Assembly (NCBI RefSeq): GCF_007830155.1
Contig: NZ_VLKY01000008.1
Span: 1-64,000, forward strand
Direction: 5' to 3'
From: Pseudomonas duriflava
Lineage (GTDB): Bacteria; Pseudomonadota; Gammaproteobacteria; Pseudomonadales; Pseudomonadaceae
Length of the DNA stretch: 64,000 bases
Below are positions 39,925 through 49,320 of this stretch, piece by piece; position 1 is the first letter of the stretch; every line of letters begins with the position of its first letter. A program made the translations under genes and the position numbers. The notes under the pieces were generated by a model. It was given only the letters and a program-made list of their open reading frames with translations. It searched no databases and had not been told where the DNA came from.

Positions 39925-39984
39925 ATGGTAATTTGCGTTCTGTCAAGACCAATTGAGTCGTTTTAAAACCCTTCTGTAATTACT

Positions 39985-40000
39985 TGTCGCATAGACGAAA
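39985..40000 (+). promoter_or_regulatory. Candidate ArgR binding half-site upstream of aotJ
   Basis: TGTCGC-N8-AA, the half-site consensus of Pseudomonas ArgR, is present exactly (TGTCGCATAGACGAAA). A weaker TGTCAA half-site lies 44 bases upstream at 39941. ArgR encoded by the same operon is the expected arginine-responsive activator. Confidence 0.55.
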
Positions 40001-40144
40001 TAACCCATATCAGGCTACCGCTAGAATGCCGCTACCCTACGCAGAGGCATTGCTGGCGGATTGCACGTGCGCATGAGTGATCATGTGTCCCGGTGGCCTG
40101 GCCTGTTTGAAACTGTCTGAAGCCCATTCATCGAAGGAGCTTGC

Positions 40145-40924
40145 ATGAAAAAGCTGGCATTGCTTGGCGCTATGGCGCTATCCATTCTGTCCCACGCCGT
40201 GGTAGGCGCCGAAGGCAAACCGGTTCGTATTGGTATCGAGGCGGCTTATCCGCCTTTTGCCTCCAAGGCTCCTGACGGCAGTATTGTCGGTTTCGACTAT
40301 GACATCGGCAATGCGTTATGCGCCGAGATGAAGGTTAAGTGTCAGTGGGTGGAACAGGAGTTTGACGGGCTGATTCCTGCCCTGAAGGTACGCAAGATCG
40401 ATGCGATCTTGTCCTCCATGTCTATTACCGAAGAGCGCAAGCGCTCCGTCGAGTTCACCCATAAGTACTACAACTCTCCAGCCAAGCTAGTTATGAAGGC
40501 TGGTACTGATGTGAAAGATGTAAAGACCGAGCTGAAGGGTAAAAACCTGGGCGTTCAGCGCGGCAGTATCCATGATCGTTTCGCTACCGAAGTTCTCGAG
40601 CCGGCTGGCGTCAAGGTCAGCCGCTATGCTTCGCAAAACGAAATTTACTTGGATCTTTCAGCAGGTCGCCTGGATGCTACCCTGGCCGATGCCACGTTGC
40701 TTGAGGATGGCTTCCTGAAGACAGATGCTGGCAAAGGTTTTGCGTTTGCCGGTCCGGACTTTACCGATCCTAAATATTTTGGCGAAGGCATTGGTATTGC
40801 GGTACGCAAGAACGACACGGAGCTGCGTGACAAACTAAATGCAGCCATCGATGCCATTCGAGCCAACGGTACTTACAAGCAGATTCAGGACAAGTATTTC
40901 AACTTCGATATCTACGGCAACTGA
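40145..40924 (+). CDS. aotJ: Arginine/ornithine-binding periplasmic protein AotJ
   Basis: AotJ captures arginine and ornithine for the AotQMP ABC transporter. The 259 aa protein has a signal peptide (MKKLALLGAMALSILSHAVV) and the family 3 binding-protein signature GFDYDIGNALCAEM. Ligand blocks SMSITEERKRSVEFTHKYY and GVQRGSIHDRF are present. GGAG precedes the ATG. A hairpin separates it from aotQ, which should keep this protein in excess over the membrane subunits. Confidence 0.95.
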   Translation: MKKLALLGAMALSILSHAVVGAEGKPVRIGIEAAYPPFASKAPDGSIVGFDYDIGNALCAEMKVKCQWVEQEFDGLIPALKVRKIDAILSSMSITEERKRSVEFTHKYYNSPAKLVMKAGTDVKDVKTELKGKNLGVQRGSIHDRFATEVLEPAGVKVSRYASQNEIYLDLSAGRLDATLADATLLEDGFLKTDAGKGFAFAGPDFTDPKYFGEGIGIAVRKNDTELRDKLNAAIDAIRANGTYKQIQDKYFNFDIYGN

Positions 40925-40936
40925 GGCCGTCTCTCT

Positions 40937-40970
40937 AGGCGTGTTGGCGGGCGCAGCCCACACGCCTGTT
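40937..40970 (+). terminator. Intercistronic hairpin between aotJ and aotQ
   Basis: AGGCGTGT (40937-40944) pairs with ACACGCCT (40960-40967), with GGGC/GCCC inside, then GTTT. It probably attenuates read-through or protects the aotJ mRNA. Confidence 0.65.
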
Positions 40971-41012
40971 TCCATTTCTAAGCGCGCTTGAGTGCGTTCA
41001 GGAGTATCCACG

Positions 41013-41702
41013 ATGTTGAATGGCTACGGGGCGAATATCGTCGACGGTGCCTGGCTCACCTTGCAACTTGCCTTGATTTCGATGGCTCTGGCCTGTGTGT
41101 TGGGGCTAGCGGGTGCCGCTTTTCGCCTGTCGCCGGTACGCTGGTTGGCATGGCTGGGAGATCTGTACTCTACGGTCATTCGCGGTATCCCGGACTTGGT
41201 CCTGATTCTGCTGATTTTCTACGGTGGACAGGACCTGCTTAACCGTCTGGCCCCTATGGTGGGCTATGAGGATTACATCGACGTTAATCCCTTTGCTGCA
41301 GGTATTTTCACGTTAGGTTTTATTTTTGGCGCTTATCTTTCCGAAACCTTCCGTGGTGCCTTCATCGGTATTCCTAAAGGACAAGCCGAGGCGGGTATGG
41401 CCTATGGCATGAGTAGTCGCCAGGTATTTTTTCGTATTCTCGTCCCGCAAATGATTCGTCTGGCCATTCCAGGGTTTACCAATAACTGGTTGGTATTGAC
41501 CAAGGCTACCGCACTGATTTCGGTTGTAGGTCTGCAGGATATGATGTTCAAGGCCAAGCAGGCCGCTGATGCCACACGGGAGCCATTTACGTTCTATCTG
41601 GCTGTGGCGGCTTTGTATTTGATTTTGACCAGTGTCTCATTACTGGTACTGCGTCTGGCCGAGCGGCGCTACTCGGTTGGCGTTAAGGTGGCTGAACTAT
41701 GA
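41013..41702 (+). CDS. aotQ: Arginine/ornithine ABC permease AotQ
   Basis: A 229 aa HisQ-type inner membrane permease with about five helices and the ABC-permease EAA loop (GQAEAGMAYGMSSRQVFFRI, near residues 130-149). It pairs with AotM. The ATG at 41013 has GGAG 8 bases upstream. Its stop overlaps the aotM start (ATGA). Confidence 0.94.
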   Translation: MLNGYGANIVDGAWLTLQLALISMALACVLGLAGAAFRLSPVRWLAWLGDLYSTVIRGIPDLVLILLIFYGGQDLLNRLAPMVGYEDYIDVNPFAAGIFTLGFIFGAYLSETFRGAFIGIPKGQAEAGMAYGMSSRQVFFRILVPQMIRLAIPGFTNNWLVLTKATALISVVGLQDMMFKAKQAADATREPFTFYLAVAALYLILTSVSLLVLRLAERRYSVGVKVAEL

Positions 41703-42397
41703 TTTTTGACTATACCGTCGTCTGGGACAGTCTTCCGCTCTATATGAGCGGGCTGCTGATTACCCTGAAGCTACTAGCCATCTCTTTGGTACTGGGGCTG
41801 ATCATAGCTGTTCCGTTGGCTTTTATGCGTGTTTCAAAGCGGGCCGCCGTAAACCTGCCAGCCTGGCTCTATACCTACGTCATACGAGGCACTCCAGGCC
41901 TCGTGCAGTTATTTCTGATCTACTACGGCCTGGCTCAATTCGACGCTGTACGAGACAGTTGGTTATGGCCTTGGTTGTCGAGTGCTACGTTTTGTGCATG
42001 TTTGGCCTTTGCTGTTAATACCAGCGCGTATACAGCCGAGATCCTGGCCGGTAGCCTCAGATCGACTCCGCATGGCGAGATTGAGGCCGCCAAGGCCATG
42101 GGGATGTCGCGCTTTCTTATGTATCGACGCATTGTCCTGCCTTCGGCTGTACGGCGTGCGCTGCCTCAATACAGCAATGAAGTCATCATGATGTTGCAGA
42201 CCACAAGCCTTGCTTCCATTGTGACCTTAGTCGATATCACGGGCGCTGCACGAACAGTCAACTCACAGTTTTATCTGCCGTTCGAGGCCTATATTACGGC
42301 GGGTGTGTTCTATCTGGCGCTCACCTTTATTCTGGTGCGCCTGTTCAAGAGGGCCGAGCGGCGTTGGCTGGCTTACCTGGCTCCTCGTAACGGTTAA
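41699..42397 (+). CDS. aotM: Arginine/ornithine ABC permease AotM
   Basis: A 232 aa HisM-type permease, partner of AotQ. The EAA loop GEIEAAKAMGMSRFLMYRRI is clear, and the N-terminal block VVWDSLPLYMSGLLITLKLL is typical. It starts inside the aotQ stop codon. In the P. aeruginosa operon I recall another small gene between aotM and aotP; here only 65 bp lie between. Confidence 0.94.
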   Translation: MIFDYTVVWDSLPLYMSGLLITLKLLAISLVLGLIIAVPLAFMRVSKRAAVNLPAWLYTYVIRGTPGLVQLFLIYYGLAQFDAVRDSWLWPWLSSATFCACLAFAVNTSAYTAEILAGSLRSTPHGEIEAAKAMGMSRFLMYRRIVLPSAVRRALPQYSNEVIMMLQTTSLASIVTLVDITGAARTVNSQFYLPFEAYITAGVFYLALTFILVRLFKRAERRWLAYLAPRNG

Positions 42398-42462
42398 CGG
42401 ATCGGTAGATACTCCGCCGGCGCGCCTCGCCTCGGCCTAGTCTTAAACAAGGTTTTGAAACC

Positions 42463-43227
42463 ATGTTCAAACTTGAAGTACAGGATTTGCATAAGCGGTA
42501 CGGTGATCACGAAGTGATCAAAGGCGTGTCGTTGGCAGCCAAGGCTGGCGATGTTATCAGCATCATCGGCTCTAGCGGCTCGGGAAAGTCTACGTTGCTG
42601 CGCTGCATTAATCTGCTTGAGCAGCCTCATGCCGGCAAGATAGTGCTCAACGGTGAAGAGCTTAAGTTGTCACCAACTAAAGGCGGAGCTCTCAAAGCTG
42701 CCGACGCCAGACAATTACAGCGTATGCGCTCGCGTCTGGCCATGGTGTTTCAGCACTTTAATCTCTGGTCACACATGACAGTGATGCAGAACATCATTGA
42801 AGCGCCTGTCCATGTGCTAGGGGTGTCAAAGGACGAAGCGATTGCTCGGGCCGAGCGTTATCTCGATAAGGTAGGTGTTTCCCACCGCAAGCATGCTTAT
42901 CCGGCGCACATGTCCGGTGGCGAGCAGCAGCGCGTAGCAATTGCCCGTGCCTTGGCTATGGAGCCTGAGGTAATGTTGTTTGATGAGCCAACCTCTGCCT
43001 TGGACCCTGAGCTTGTAGGCGAAGTCTTGAAGGTTATGCAGGACCTCGCTCAAGAGGGGCGAACGATGGTGGTGGTAACGCATGAAATGGGATTTGCCCG
43101 GGAAGTATCCAATCAGGTGATCTTCCTTCATCAAGGTCGTATTGAAGAAGTTGGTAATCCTCGTGAGGTGCTGGCCAATCCCCGCAGTGAGCGTCTTAAG
43201 CAATTCCTCTCAGGCAGTCTGAAGTAG
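42463..43227 (+). CDS. aotP: Arginine/ornithine ABC transporter ATPase AotP
   Basis: The 254 aa HisP-type ATPase has Walker [10 protein letters not shown] (near 36-44), signature [15 protein letters not shown] and Walker [15 protein letters not shown] with the H-loop [10 protein letters not shown]. It powers AotQM. It is followed at 4 bp by argR. Confidence 0.96.
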   Translation: MFKLEVQDLHKRYGDHEVIKGVSLAAKAGDVISIIGSSGSGKSTLLRCINLLEQPHAGKIVLNGEELKLSPTKGGALKAADARQLQRMRSRLAMVFQHFNLWSHMTVMQNIIEAPVHVLGVSKDEAIARAERYLDKVGVSHRKHAYPAHMSGGEQQRVAIARALAMEPEVMLFDEPTSALDPELVGEVLKVMQDLAQEGRTMVVVTHEMGFAREVSNQVIFLHQGRIEEVGNPREVLANPRSERLKQFLSGSLK

Positions 43228-43231
43228 AGCT

Positions 43232-44191
43232 ATGGCCACACGTATCGGCTTTTTGATCTGGCCGGGAACCCGGCCGCTAACCTTGGCATTAGCCGAAGAA
43301 GCGTTACGGGTGGCTCAGCGTGAACAAGGCGGCTCGGGTTATGAGTTAAGCCTGATTCGGGTAGATCAAGTCGAGCTGCGCCTGTCAGATGTATCTTGGG
43401 CAGTGCATTTGCAGAGCTATCAGCGCTTGTTCCTATTGGCCGATGAGCTACCCTCCAGCCTATCCTCCTCGCTCAACTCTGCACTTAAGCAGTGTGCACG
43501 TGCAGGGATATGGATCGGGGCGCTTTCTGCAGGTGTTTTTCCTCTGGCTCAGTCAGGACTGCTTGAGGGATACCGAGTCTCGGTGCATTGGCGCTGGCTA
43601 GAGGAGTTTTCTGAGCAGTTTCCTCGGGTCATTGCTACCAACCATTTATTCGAATGGGATAGGGACCGCCTCTCAGCCTGTGGAGGCTTGGCTATTCTTG
43701 ACCTAATGCTTGCCATGCTCAGCCATGATCATGGGGCTGATCTGGCGGGACTGGTCTCCGAGGAGCTGGTTGTTGAGCGTATTCGAGAGGGAAATGAGCG
43801 GCAGCGGATTCCTCTCAAGAATCGCCTGGGATCAAGCCATCCCAAGCTGACGCAAGCGGTCATGCTCATGGAGGCCAATATTGAAGAGCCGTTGACAACA
43901 GATGAGATTGCACAACATGTATGTGTGTCGCGTCGACAGCTTGAACGTATCTTCAAGCAATACTTGTCTCGAGTACCTAGCCAGTATTATCTGGAGCTGC
44001 GACTGAACCGCGCACGAAAAATGCTATTGCAGACCAGTAAGTCGATTATTCAGATAGGCTTGTCGTGCGGATTCTCTTCAGGGCCGCATTTCTCTAGTGC
44101 CTATCGCAATTTCTTTGGTGTTACGCCACGGGATGATCGCAATCAACGGCGTGGAGCAGGGCCTGATGTCGCCGTTATTACCGAGCGCTAA
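43232..44191 (+). CDS. argR: Arginine-responsive regulator ArgR (AraC family)
   Basis: Pseudomonas ArgR is an AraC-type activator/repressor of arginine uptake and catabolism, unrelated to enteric ArgR. This 319 aa protein has a DJ-1/glutaminase-like N-terminal domain (RIGFLIWPGTRPLTLALAEE; GIWIGALSAGVFPLAQSGLL). A C-terminal AraC helix-turn-helix spans about 210-305 (EPLTTDEIAQHVCVSRRQL; GLSCGFSSGPHFSSAYRNFF). It closes the aot operon, so uptake and regulator are co-expressed. A candidate binding half-site lies upstream of aotJ. It converges on the next gene with an 11 bp gap. Confidence 0.94.
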   Translation: MATRIGFLIWPGTRPLTLALAEEALRVAQREQGGSGYELSLIRVDQVELRLSDVSWAVHLQSYQRLFLLADELPSSLSSSLNSALKQCARAGIWIGALSAGVFPLAQSGLLEGYRVSVHWRWLEEFSEQFPRVIATNHLFEWDRDRLSACGGLAILDLMLAMLSHDHGADLAGLVSEELVVERIREGNERQRIPLKNRLGSSHPKLTQAVMLMEANIEEPLTTDEIAQHVCVSRRQLERIFKQYLSRVPSQYYLELRLNRARKMLLQTSKSIIQIGLSCGFSSGPHFSSAYRNFFGVTPRDDRNQRRGAGPDVAVITER

Positions 44192-44202
44192 ATTAAGCAG
44201 GT

Positions 44203-46725
44203 TTAAAAGAACGTCGAAAGTTCATGAGGGGGCCGGGCCCGACTGAAATGAAAGCCTTGGGCCTCGTCGCAGTCATCGCTTCGCAAGTAATCAAGTTGCT
44301 CCTGGGTTTCTACTCCTTCTGCCGTGACGACCATTCCCAGCGATTGCCCCAGTGTGATGATTGCCTGAACAATGGCTCGGTCGTCCTTGCTTGAACCCAG
44401 GTCGGCAATAAAGCTGCGGTCGATCTTGATGCCATCAAAGGGATAGCTACGCAAATAGCTTAAGGATGAAAAGCCGATTCCAAAATCATCTATATTGATG
44501 CGTAACCCCAACGTCTTGAGTGCTTTCAGGATTTTTAGTGCACCGCCTGCATCGTCGAGCATGACGCGCTCTGTTATTTCTAATTCGAGCCGTTCAGGAG
44601 ACAGGCTTGTATTTTCCAGAATAGAGGTGACTTGGCTGATCAGTTCACGATGACCGAATTGGCGAGGAGACAGGTTAACCGATACCCCGACTGGTTTTGG
44701 CCATGTTGCGGCAATGCGGCATGCCTCGGCTAGTACCCAATTGCCTAACGGAACGATCAGTCCTGTGTCTTCTGCCAGAGGAATAAAATGATCTGGCATC
44801 AATAATCCCTGTGTAGGATGCTCCCAGCGTACCAATGCTTCGAAGCCGGTAAGTTGATCAGTCTCGATAGAATAGCGTGGTTGAAAATAAAGGCGCAGCT
44901 CATTCTGCTGAATCGCTTGGCGCAAATCACCTTCTAGTTGTCGCCGCGTTGTGATCGCTTCATTCATTTCATGCGCATAAAAGTGCCACGTATTACGGCC
45001 GGCTGCTTTGGATTTATAAAGCGCAATATCGGCTAATCGTAGTAATTCTTCCGCCTGAACTGCATCGTTAGGGGCCAGCGCAACACCGATGCTTCCACCA
45101 ATAAAGACCGTCTGATCGTCAATCCGAATGGGCTGATGCAATTGCTCGATAAGGCGCGAGCTGAGTATGGAAACATCCTCATGACCTTGGATATGTGTCA
45201 TGACTACAACAAATTCATCACCACCCAAGCGGGCTATCAAATCGGACTCACGAACACAATGCCGCATGCGCCTGGCAACTTCACGGAGAACGCGGTCACC
45301 TGCCGCATGTCCCAGCGCGTCATTGATAGGCTTGAAACGATCCAGATCGATACTGAGCAGTGCGACCGGAGCGCTCTTTACAGTGGATGTGCTTAGGTGT
45401 TTGGCCAGAAACTCCCGCAGGTGCGTACGGTTAGGCAGCCCGGTCAGTGGATCATGCAGCGACAGGTGCTTCACTTGGGCCAGGGCTTCGACTTCATCAG
45501 TAATATCGCTAGCTGTCCCTCGAAATCCATGCGCGCCCTGGCCGATTGCTCGTGCGGACACACGACAGGTCCGCTGTCTGCCGTTCTGGTCTTGATAATG
45601 ACAAATCAGTGGATCTATTAAGTCAGGTCGGTTGTATTTATCCAGCCAGACCTTTAAAGGCTCTCTAGCGCCCTGTAGTAAGGTGTCGAGGGGCTTGCCA
45701 AGCCAGGTAAGGGGAGACTTCCCGGTGATTTCCTCGAACCGGCCTGAAAGATAGGTAAGCCTGCCGCCTGCGTCTGTTTCCCAGATCCAATCCGATGATG
45801 CTTCAGCTACGTCCCGAAAGCGCTTCTCGCTGCGAGCCAGCGCTTCGCGACTTTGTAAAAGATCGGCATATTGCCGCTCCATGGCGCGAGTCATTGAAAA
45901 GGCATGACGTAGGACGAGCCAGGTAAATGTTACGAGAACCACAGCAGCGAGGCCTAGGAAGGGGAGGGTCGCCTTCAGTAAATGCTGGCCATGACGAGGC
46001 GGCTCCCAAACCAGGAAAGCATTGGAGCCATCACCTAAGTCCAGTGTTGAAGAACTATCTAACCCACGCTCATAACTCACCCTGAGATTACTCAAGGCAT
46101 ATTGCAGGCTCAACGCCTTGAGTTTTGCTTCTGTCAGGATGGTAACGAACAACAGCACCGATGGAGGGCCTGGGAGTTCTTTGGTGGTAGGGTCTTTTCC
46201 TATGGTAATGGCTGCTGCCGAAACAAGAGCAGGATAGCCGTTGACGGCCAGCATCCGGTTTATAACGTGCTCTTTATTTTCAAGCTTTTGCGCTTCGGCC
46301 AGCAGGCCTGGCAGATCGCCTTGAATCCATTCATGAGCATTGAGCGGGGCTAGCTCACCCTCATAAAGTGCATAAGGCGTTTGGCCGGCTGGGTTAACGA
46401 CCAATATGCCTTGGTAACCATATAGTTCATAAATTGAGGAGCCTAGATTCTCCTGTGTGTAGGCCCAGACAGGATCGACAGTGACATGGAGGTGAGTATA
46501 AGCGTCACCCCATTTAGCATAGTCAGAGATATCTGCAACGATACGTGCCCTAAGATTTTCCAAAAGTCTCTCAGCAGCATAACGCGCATCAGCTGAGGCT
46601 TGCTTATCCTGTTTACGTGCATCGTAAACCAGTATTCCGCAAGCCAAGGTAAACATCATGAACAGAAGCAGGGTGATCGCTGGAAATGTGCGACGTGTAA
46701 ATGTAGTGCTGAGAGAGTGATGCAA
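44203..46725 (-). CDS. CHASE4-PAS-GGDEF-EAL c-di-GMP protein
   Basis: An 840 aa membrane sensor for cyclic-di-GMP turnover. Order: membrane helix (about 14-34), periplasmic CHASE4-like sensor (50-245, with DISDYAKWGDAY), second helix (252-273), PAS (300-410), GGDEF and EAL. The GGDEF loop is intact at 501-505 with an inhibitory RxxD site (Arg492-Asp495) five residues before. The EAL motif is intact (Glu629-Leu631, GFEALVRWEHP), and the IDDFGIGFSSLSYL block is also present. So both cyclase and phosphodiesterase activity are possible. The signal is unknown. It is a single gene convergent with argR. Confidence 0.93.
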   Translation of the reverse strand: MHHSLSTTFTRRTFPAITLLLFMMFTLACGILVYDARKQDKQASADARYAAERLLENLRARIVADISDYAKWGDAYTHLHVTVDPVWAYTQENLGSSIYELYGYQGILVVNPAGQTPYALYEGELAPLNAHEWIQGDLPGLLAEAQKLENKEHVINRMLAVNGYPALVSAAAITIGKDPTTKELPGPPSVLLFVTILTEAKLKALSLQYALSNLRVSYERGLDSSSTLDLGDGSNAFLVWEPPRHGQHLLKATLPFLGLAAVVLVTFTWLVLRHAFSMTRAMERQYADLLQSREALARSEKRFRDVAEASSDWIWETDAGGRLTYLSGRFEEITGKSPLTWLGKPLDTLLQGAREPLKVWLDKYNRPDLIDPLICHYQDQNGRQRTCRVSARAIGQGAHGFRGTASDITDEVEALAQVKHLSLHDPLTGLPNRTHLREFLAKHLSTSTVKSAPVALLSIDLDRFKPINDALGHAAGDRVLREVARRMRHCVRESDLIARLGGDEFVVVMTHIQGHEDVSILSSRLIEQLHQPIRIDDQTVFIGGSIGVALAPNDAVQAEELLRLADIALYKSKAAGRNTWHFYAHEMNEAITTRRQLEGDLRQAIQQNELRLYFQPRYSIETDQLTGFEALVRWEHPTQGLLMPDHFIPLAEDTGLIVPLGNWVLAEACRIAATWPKPVGVSVNLSPRQFGHRELISQVTSILENTSLSPERLELEITERVMLDDAGGALKILKALKTLGLRINIDDFGIGFSSLSYLRSYPFDGIKIDRSFIADLGSSKDDRAIVQAIITLGQSLGMVVTAEGVETQEQLDYLRSDDCDEAQGFHFSRARPPHELSTFF

Positions 46726-47056
46726 AGTTGTGTCGAGCCTATAAATATCTTGATAGCAAGAAGCTATTTACAAGGGCTTCATCCTATAGAGTGTGGACAA
46801 AGATGCCAGTACATCCATCACAAAGCCTGTTGATCCGACAGGGGGCGATACGTATTTCAAGACACTGTTATCTCAATGAGATTGTAACGCTGAGAAATAG
46901 GGTAGGCCGTTGGCGGGCTGGGAGATAGGCTCTAGCGGGATTAAAATACAAAGCGAAAGAGTGGAAGGAAAAGCCTGTTGTCGAGGCGCATCTCCTTATA
47001 GGCCTTCAAACGATTTATCGAAGAATGAACATTAAAATGAGAAAGTTTGCCCACAT
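46726..47056. other. Intergenic region between the GGDEF-EAL gene and the COG3650 gene
   Basis: About 330 bases with no gene I can support. It must contain the promoter of the c-di-GMP gene and the end of the lipoprotein gene. Short open frames here lack ribosome sites and domains. Confidence 0.5.
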
Positions 47057-47743
47057 TTAACGGGCGTCAACGGCTCCGCCATAATAAGCACATCCTGGCA
47101 TCGCCTTGCCATTGATACGTAGCTCGGCCTGGAGTGACTGTACCGTACCGGTATTACGATCGATGCAACGTTGGGGACTTACCCAAAGTTCGATGCGCTT
47201 GCCATTGGCTTCGCTCGATAGACTACGACTGCCGTCCGGCAACTGCTCCTGCAAATATGGAAAGGCCTGCTGAGCCTGATCGGCTGTAGCCAGAACCATG
47301 CCTTGGCTGTTGACCAAGACATTCCACTCGGGCTCATGTCCTCCTGCGCGTAATGTAATCCGCTTGAAATGCGGGTCTGAGCAGCCAGGACCGGTGTATT
47401 GCATACGATAGACTTTCGACACGGCAAAAACACCATCACTTCCGGTCGGCCCGCCCGATTTGAACTGTCCACGCAAATCGGCAAATAGGCTATTAGCACC
47501 GCTATCGGCGGCTAACTCATGGGCATCGCTGATTACAAAGGTATGATCAGCGTCGCTGACCTGGAAATAACGTTGTTCCCGACAGGGTTTGAACAGCAAT
47601 TGCTCACCAGACTGACGGAGGTCGCCCTGTAAGCGTATACCTTCATCGGAACGGGAAGAGGAGTCATTGCTCGACGTGCTCTGGCAGCCAGCCAATAAAA
47701 AAGCCAGTGCGGTAAGGGGCAGCAGCAAGCGGGACACTAACAT
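47057..47743 (-). CDS. COG3650-like outer membrane or periplasmic lipoprotein
   Basis: A 228 aa predicted lipoprotein with lipobox FLLAGC (Cys20), then a Ser-rich linker. Conserved-looking parts are the block GHEPEWNVLVNSQG and the Cys-containing stretches LLFKPCREQRYF, GPGCSDPHFKR, SPQRCIDRNTG and MPGCAYYGG. The GHEPxW motif recalls the COG3650 family. Function is unknown. The ATG at 47743 follows GGAG by 8 bases. It precedes, on the same strand, nothing but an intergenic gap; the bra operon lies upstream and ends in a hairpin. Confidence 0.8.
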   Translation of the reverse strand: MLVSRLLLPLTALAFLLAGCQSTSSNDSSSRSDEGIRLQGDLRQSGEQLLFKPCREQRYFQVSDADHTFVISDAHELAADSGANSLFADLRGQFKSGGPTGSDGVFAVSKVYRMQYTGPGCSDPHFKRITLRAGGHEPEWNVLVNSQGMVLATADQAQQAFPYLQEQLPDGSRSLSSEANGKRIELWVSPQRCIDRNTGTVQSLQAELRINGKAMPGCAYYGGAVDAR

Positions 47744-47814
47744 TAAGAGGTCTCCATCAGGGCAAGAGAGCAACGTTACTGAGACAAGGTCCGGAGGACA
47801 AGACCTTAAGGAGT

Positions 47815-47843
47815 TTGTGCGCCTTTTTGTGAAAGGCGCACAA
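47815..47843 (-). terminator. Terminator of the bra operon
   Basis: TTGTGCGCCTTT (47815-47826) and AAAGGCGCACAA (47832-47843) are perfect 12-base arms over 5 bases, starting 9 bp beyond the braG stop. It should end braCDEFG transcription. Confidence 0.75.
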
Positions 47844-47851
47844 GTGCAGTG

Positions 47852-48556
47852 TCAACCGCCGAGGTAGGCTTTACGCACGTCCGGATTGGCCAGCAAGGCT
47901 GCTCCAGTGTCTTGCATGACGATGCGACCATTTTCCAACACATAACCACGGTCGGCCAGTTTCAAGGCTTGGTTGGCGTTCTGTTCGACCAAAAATACCG
48001 TTACGCCATCCTCACGTAACTGCTCAATAATCTCAAAGATCTGCTTAATAATAAGAGGAGCTAATCCCAAGGATGGTTCGTCCAGCAGTAACAGCCGTGG
48101 ATGGCTCATCATGGCACGTCCAATGGCTAACATTTGCTGCTCACCGCCGGACATAGTACCGCCTCGCTGGTTATAGCGTTCTTTAAGCCGAGGGAAGAGG
48201 GTGAGAACCTTTTCCAGTTGCTGCTCATAGACTAGCTTGTCAGTAAAGAAGCCCCCCATGGCCAGATTTTCTTCAACAGTTAGACGCGCAAAGACGCGCC
48301 GTCCTTCAGGCACTACTGCAATCCCCTTACGCATGATGTCAGATGACGCTTGGCCTACTAGTTCTTCGCCTTCATAGCGAATGCTGCCACTGGCGGCACG
48401 CGGTGATCCGCAGAGAGTCATAAGTAGCGTGGACTTGCCGGCACCATTAGCTCCGATCAAGGTTACGATTTCGCCCTTGTTAACGGTAACGCTAACGTCG
48501 TGAAGAGCCTGAATCTTGCCATAAAAGGTAGAAACGTTATCGAACTGCAGCATCAC
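47852..48556 (-). CDS. braG: Branched-chain amino acid ABC ATPase BraG (LivF)
   Basis: A 234 aa ATPase with Walker A GANGAGKST, signature MSGGEQQMLAIGRAM and Walker B LLLLDEPSLGLAP. With BraF it drives uptake of leucine, isoleucine and valine. Its start overlaps the braF stop by 4 bp. Length and order match LivF. Confidence 0.96.
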   Translation of the reverse strand: MMLQFDNVSTFYGKIQALHDVSVTVNKGEIVTLIGANGAGKSTLLMTLCGSPRAASGSIRYEGEELVGQASSDIMRKGIAVVPEGRRVFARLTVEENLAMGGFFTDKLVYEQQLEKVLTLFPRLKERYNQRGGTMSGGEQQMLAIGRAMMSHPRLLLLDEPSLGLAPLIIKQIFEIIEQLREDGVTVFLVEQNANQALKLADRGYVLENGRIVMQDTGAALLANPDVRKAYLGG

Positions 48557-49320
48557 GCTTCTCCTAGATAGGCTTTGATTACGTCAGGATTGTTGCGGAT
48601 TTGCTCTGGCGTTCCGTCTGCCAAAGGTGTCCCCTGGTTGATTACTACAATGTGGTCAGAAATGCTCATGACCAGATGCATGTCATGCTCAATCAGTAAG
48701 ACCGTAACGTCGTGTTTGTCCCGCAAAAGCCCGATCAGAGTCTTCAGATCTTCCGTTTCTCGTGGGTTGAGACCGGCGGCGGGCTCGTCAAGCATAAGCA
48801 ACTGGGGACGCGTCATCATGCAGCGGGCAATTTCCAAACGGCGTTGCTGACCATAGGCGAGGTTTCCAGCAGATCGGTTGGCAAACTCTGTCAGATTGAC
48901 CTGTTCGAGCCAGTGAAGGGCGAACTCCATTGCTTCGGCTTCACGCCGGCGAAAAGCGGGCGTTTTTAGCAGGCCCGCCAGAAAACTGGTATTAAGATGC
49001 CGATGTTGGGCTACTAACAGATTCTCGACTGCAGTCATTTCCTTAAACAGGCGCACATTCTGAAAGGTACGTACCACACCCTTGCGGGCGATTCTGTGGC
49101 CTGGAAGCCCGTGAATGGGCTCACCGCGCAACAGGATTTCACCGCCGCTGGGTTGGTAGAATCCGGTTAGGCAGTTAAAAACAGTTGTCTTGCCGGCACC
49201 GTTCGGTCCGATCAGGGATACCACCTGCTTTTCACTGACGGTGATATTTACACCGTTGACAGCCAAAAGCCCGCCAAAGCGCATGGTCAGCCCCTTGGCT
49301 TGAAGAATGGGTTGGCTCAT
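48553..49320 (-). CDS. braF: Branched-chain amino acid ABC ATPase BraF (LivG)
   Basis: A 255 aa ATPase with Walker [13 protein letters not shown], the LivG-type signature [15 protein letters not shown], and Walker [16 protein letters not shown]. The C-terminal extension ending [11 protein letters not shown] is typical. It overlaps braE and braG by 4 bp on each side. Confidence 0.96.
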   Translation of the reverse strand: MSQPILQAKGLTMRFGGLLAVNGVNITVSEKQVVSLIGPNGAGKTTVFNCLTGFYQPSGGEILLRGEPIHGLPGHRIARKGVVRTFQNVRLFKEMTAVENLLVAQHRHLNTSFLAGLLKTPAFRRREAEAMEFALHWLEQVNLTEFANRSAGNLAYGQQRRLEIARCMMTRPQLLMLDEPAAGLNPRETEDLKTLIGLLRDKHDVTVLLIEHDMHLVMSISDHIVVINQGTPLADGTPEQIRNNPDVIKAYLGEA

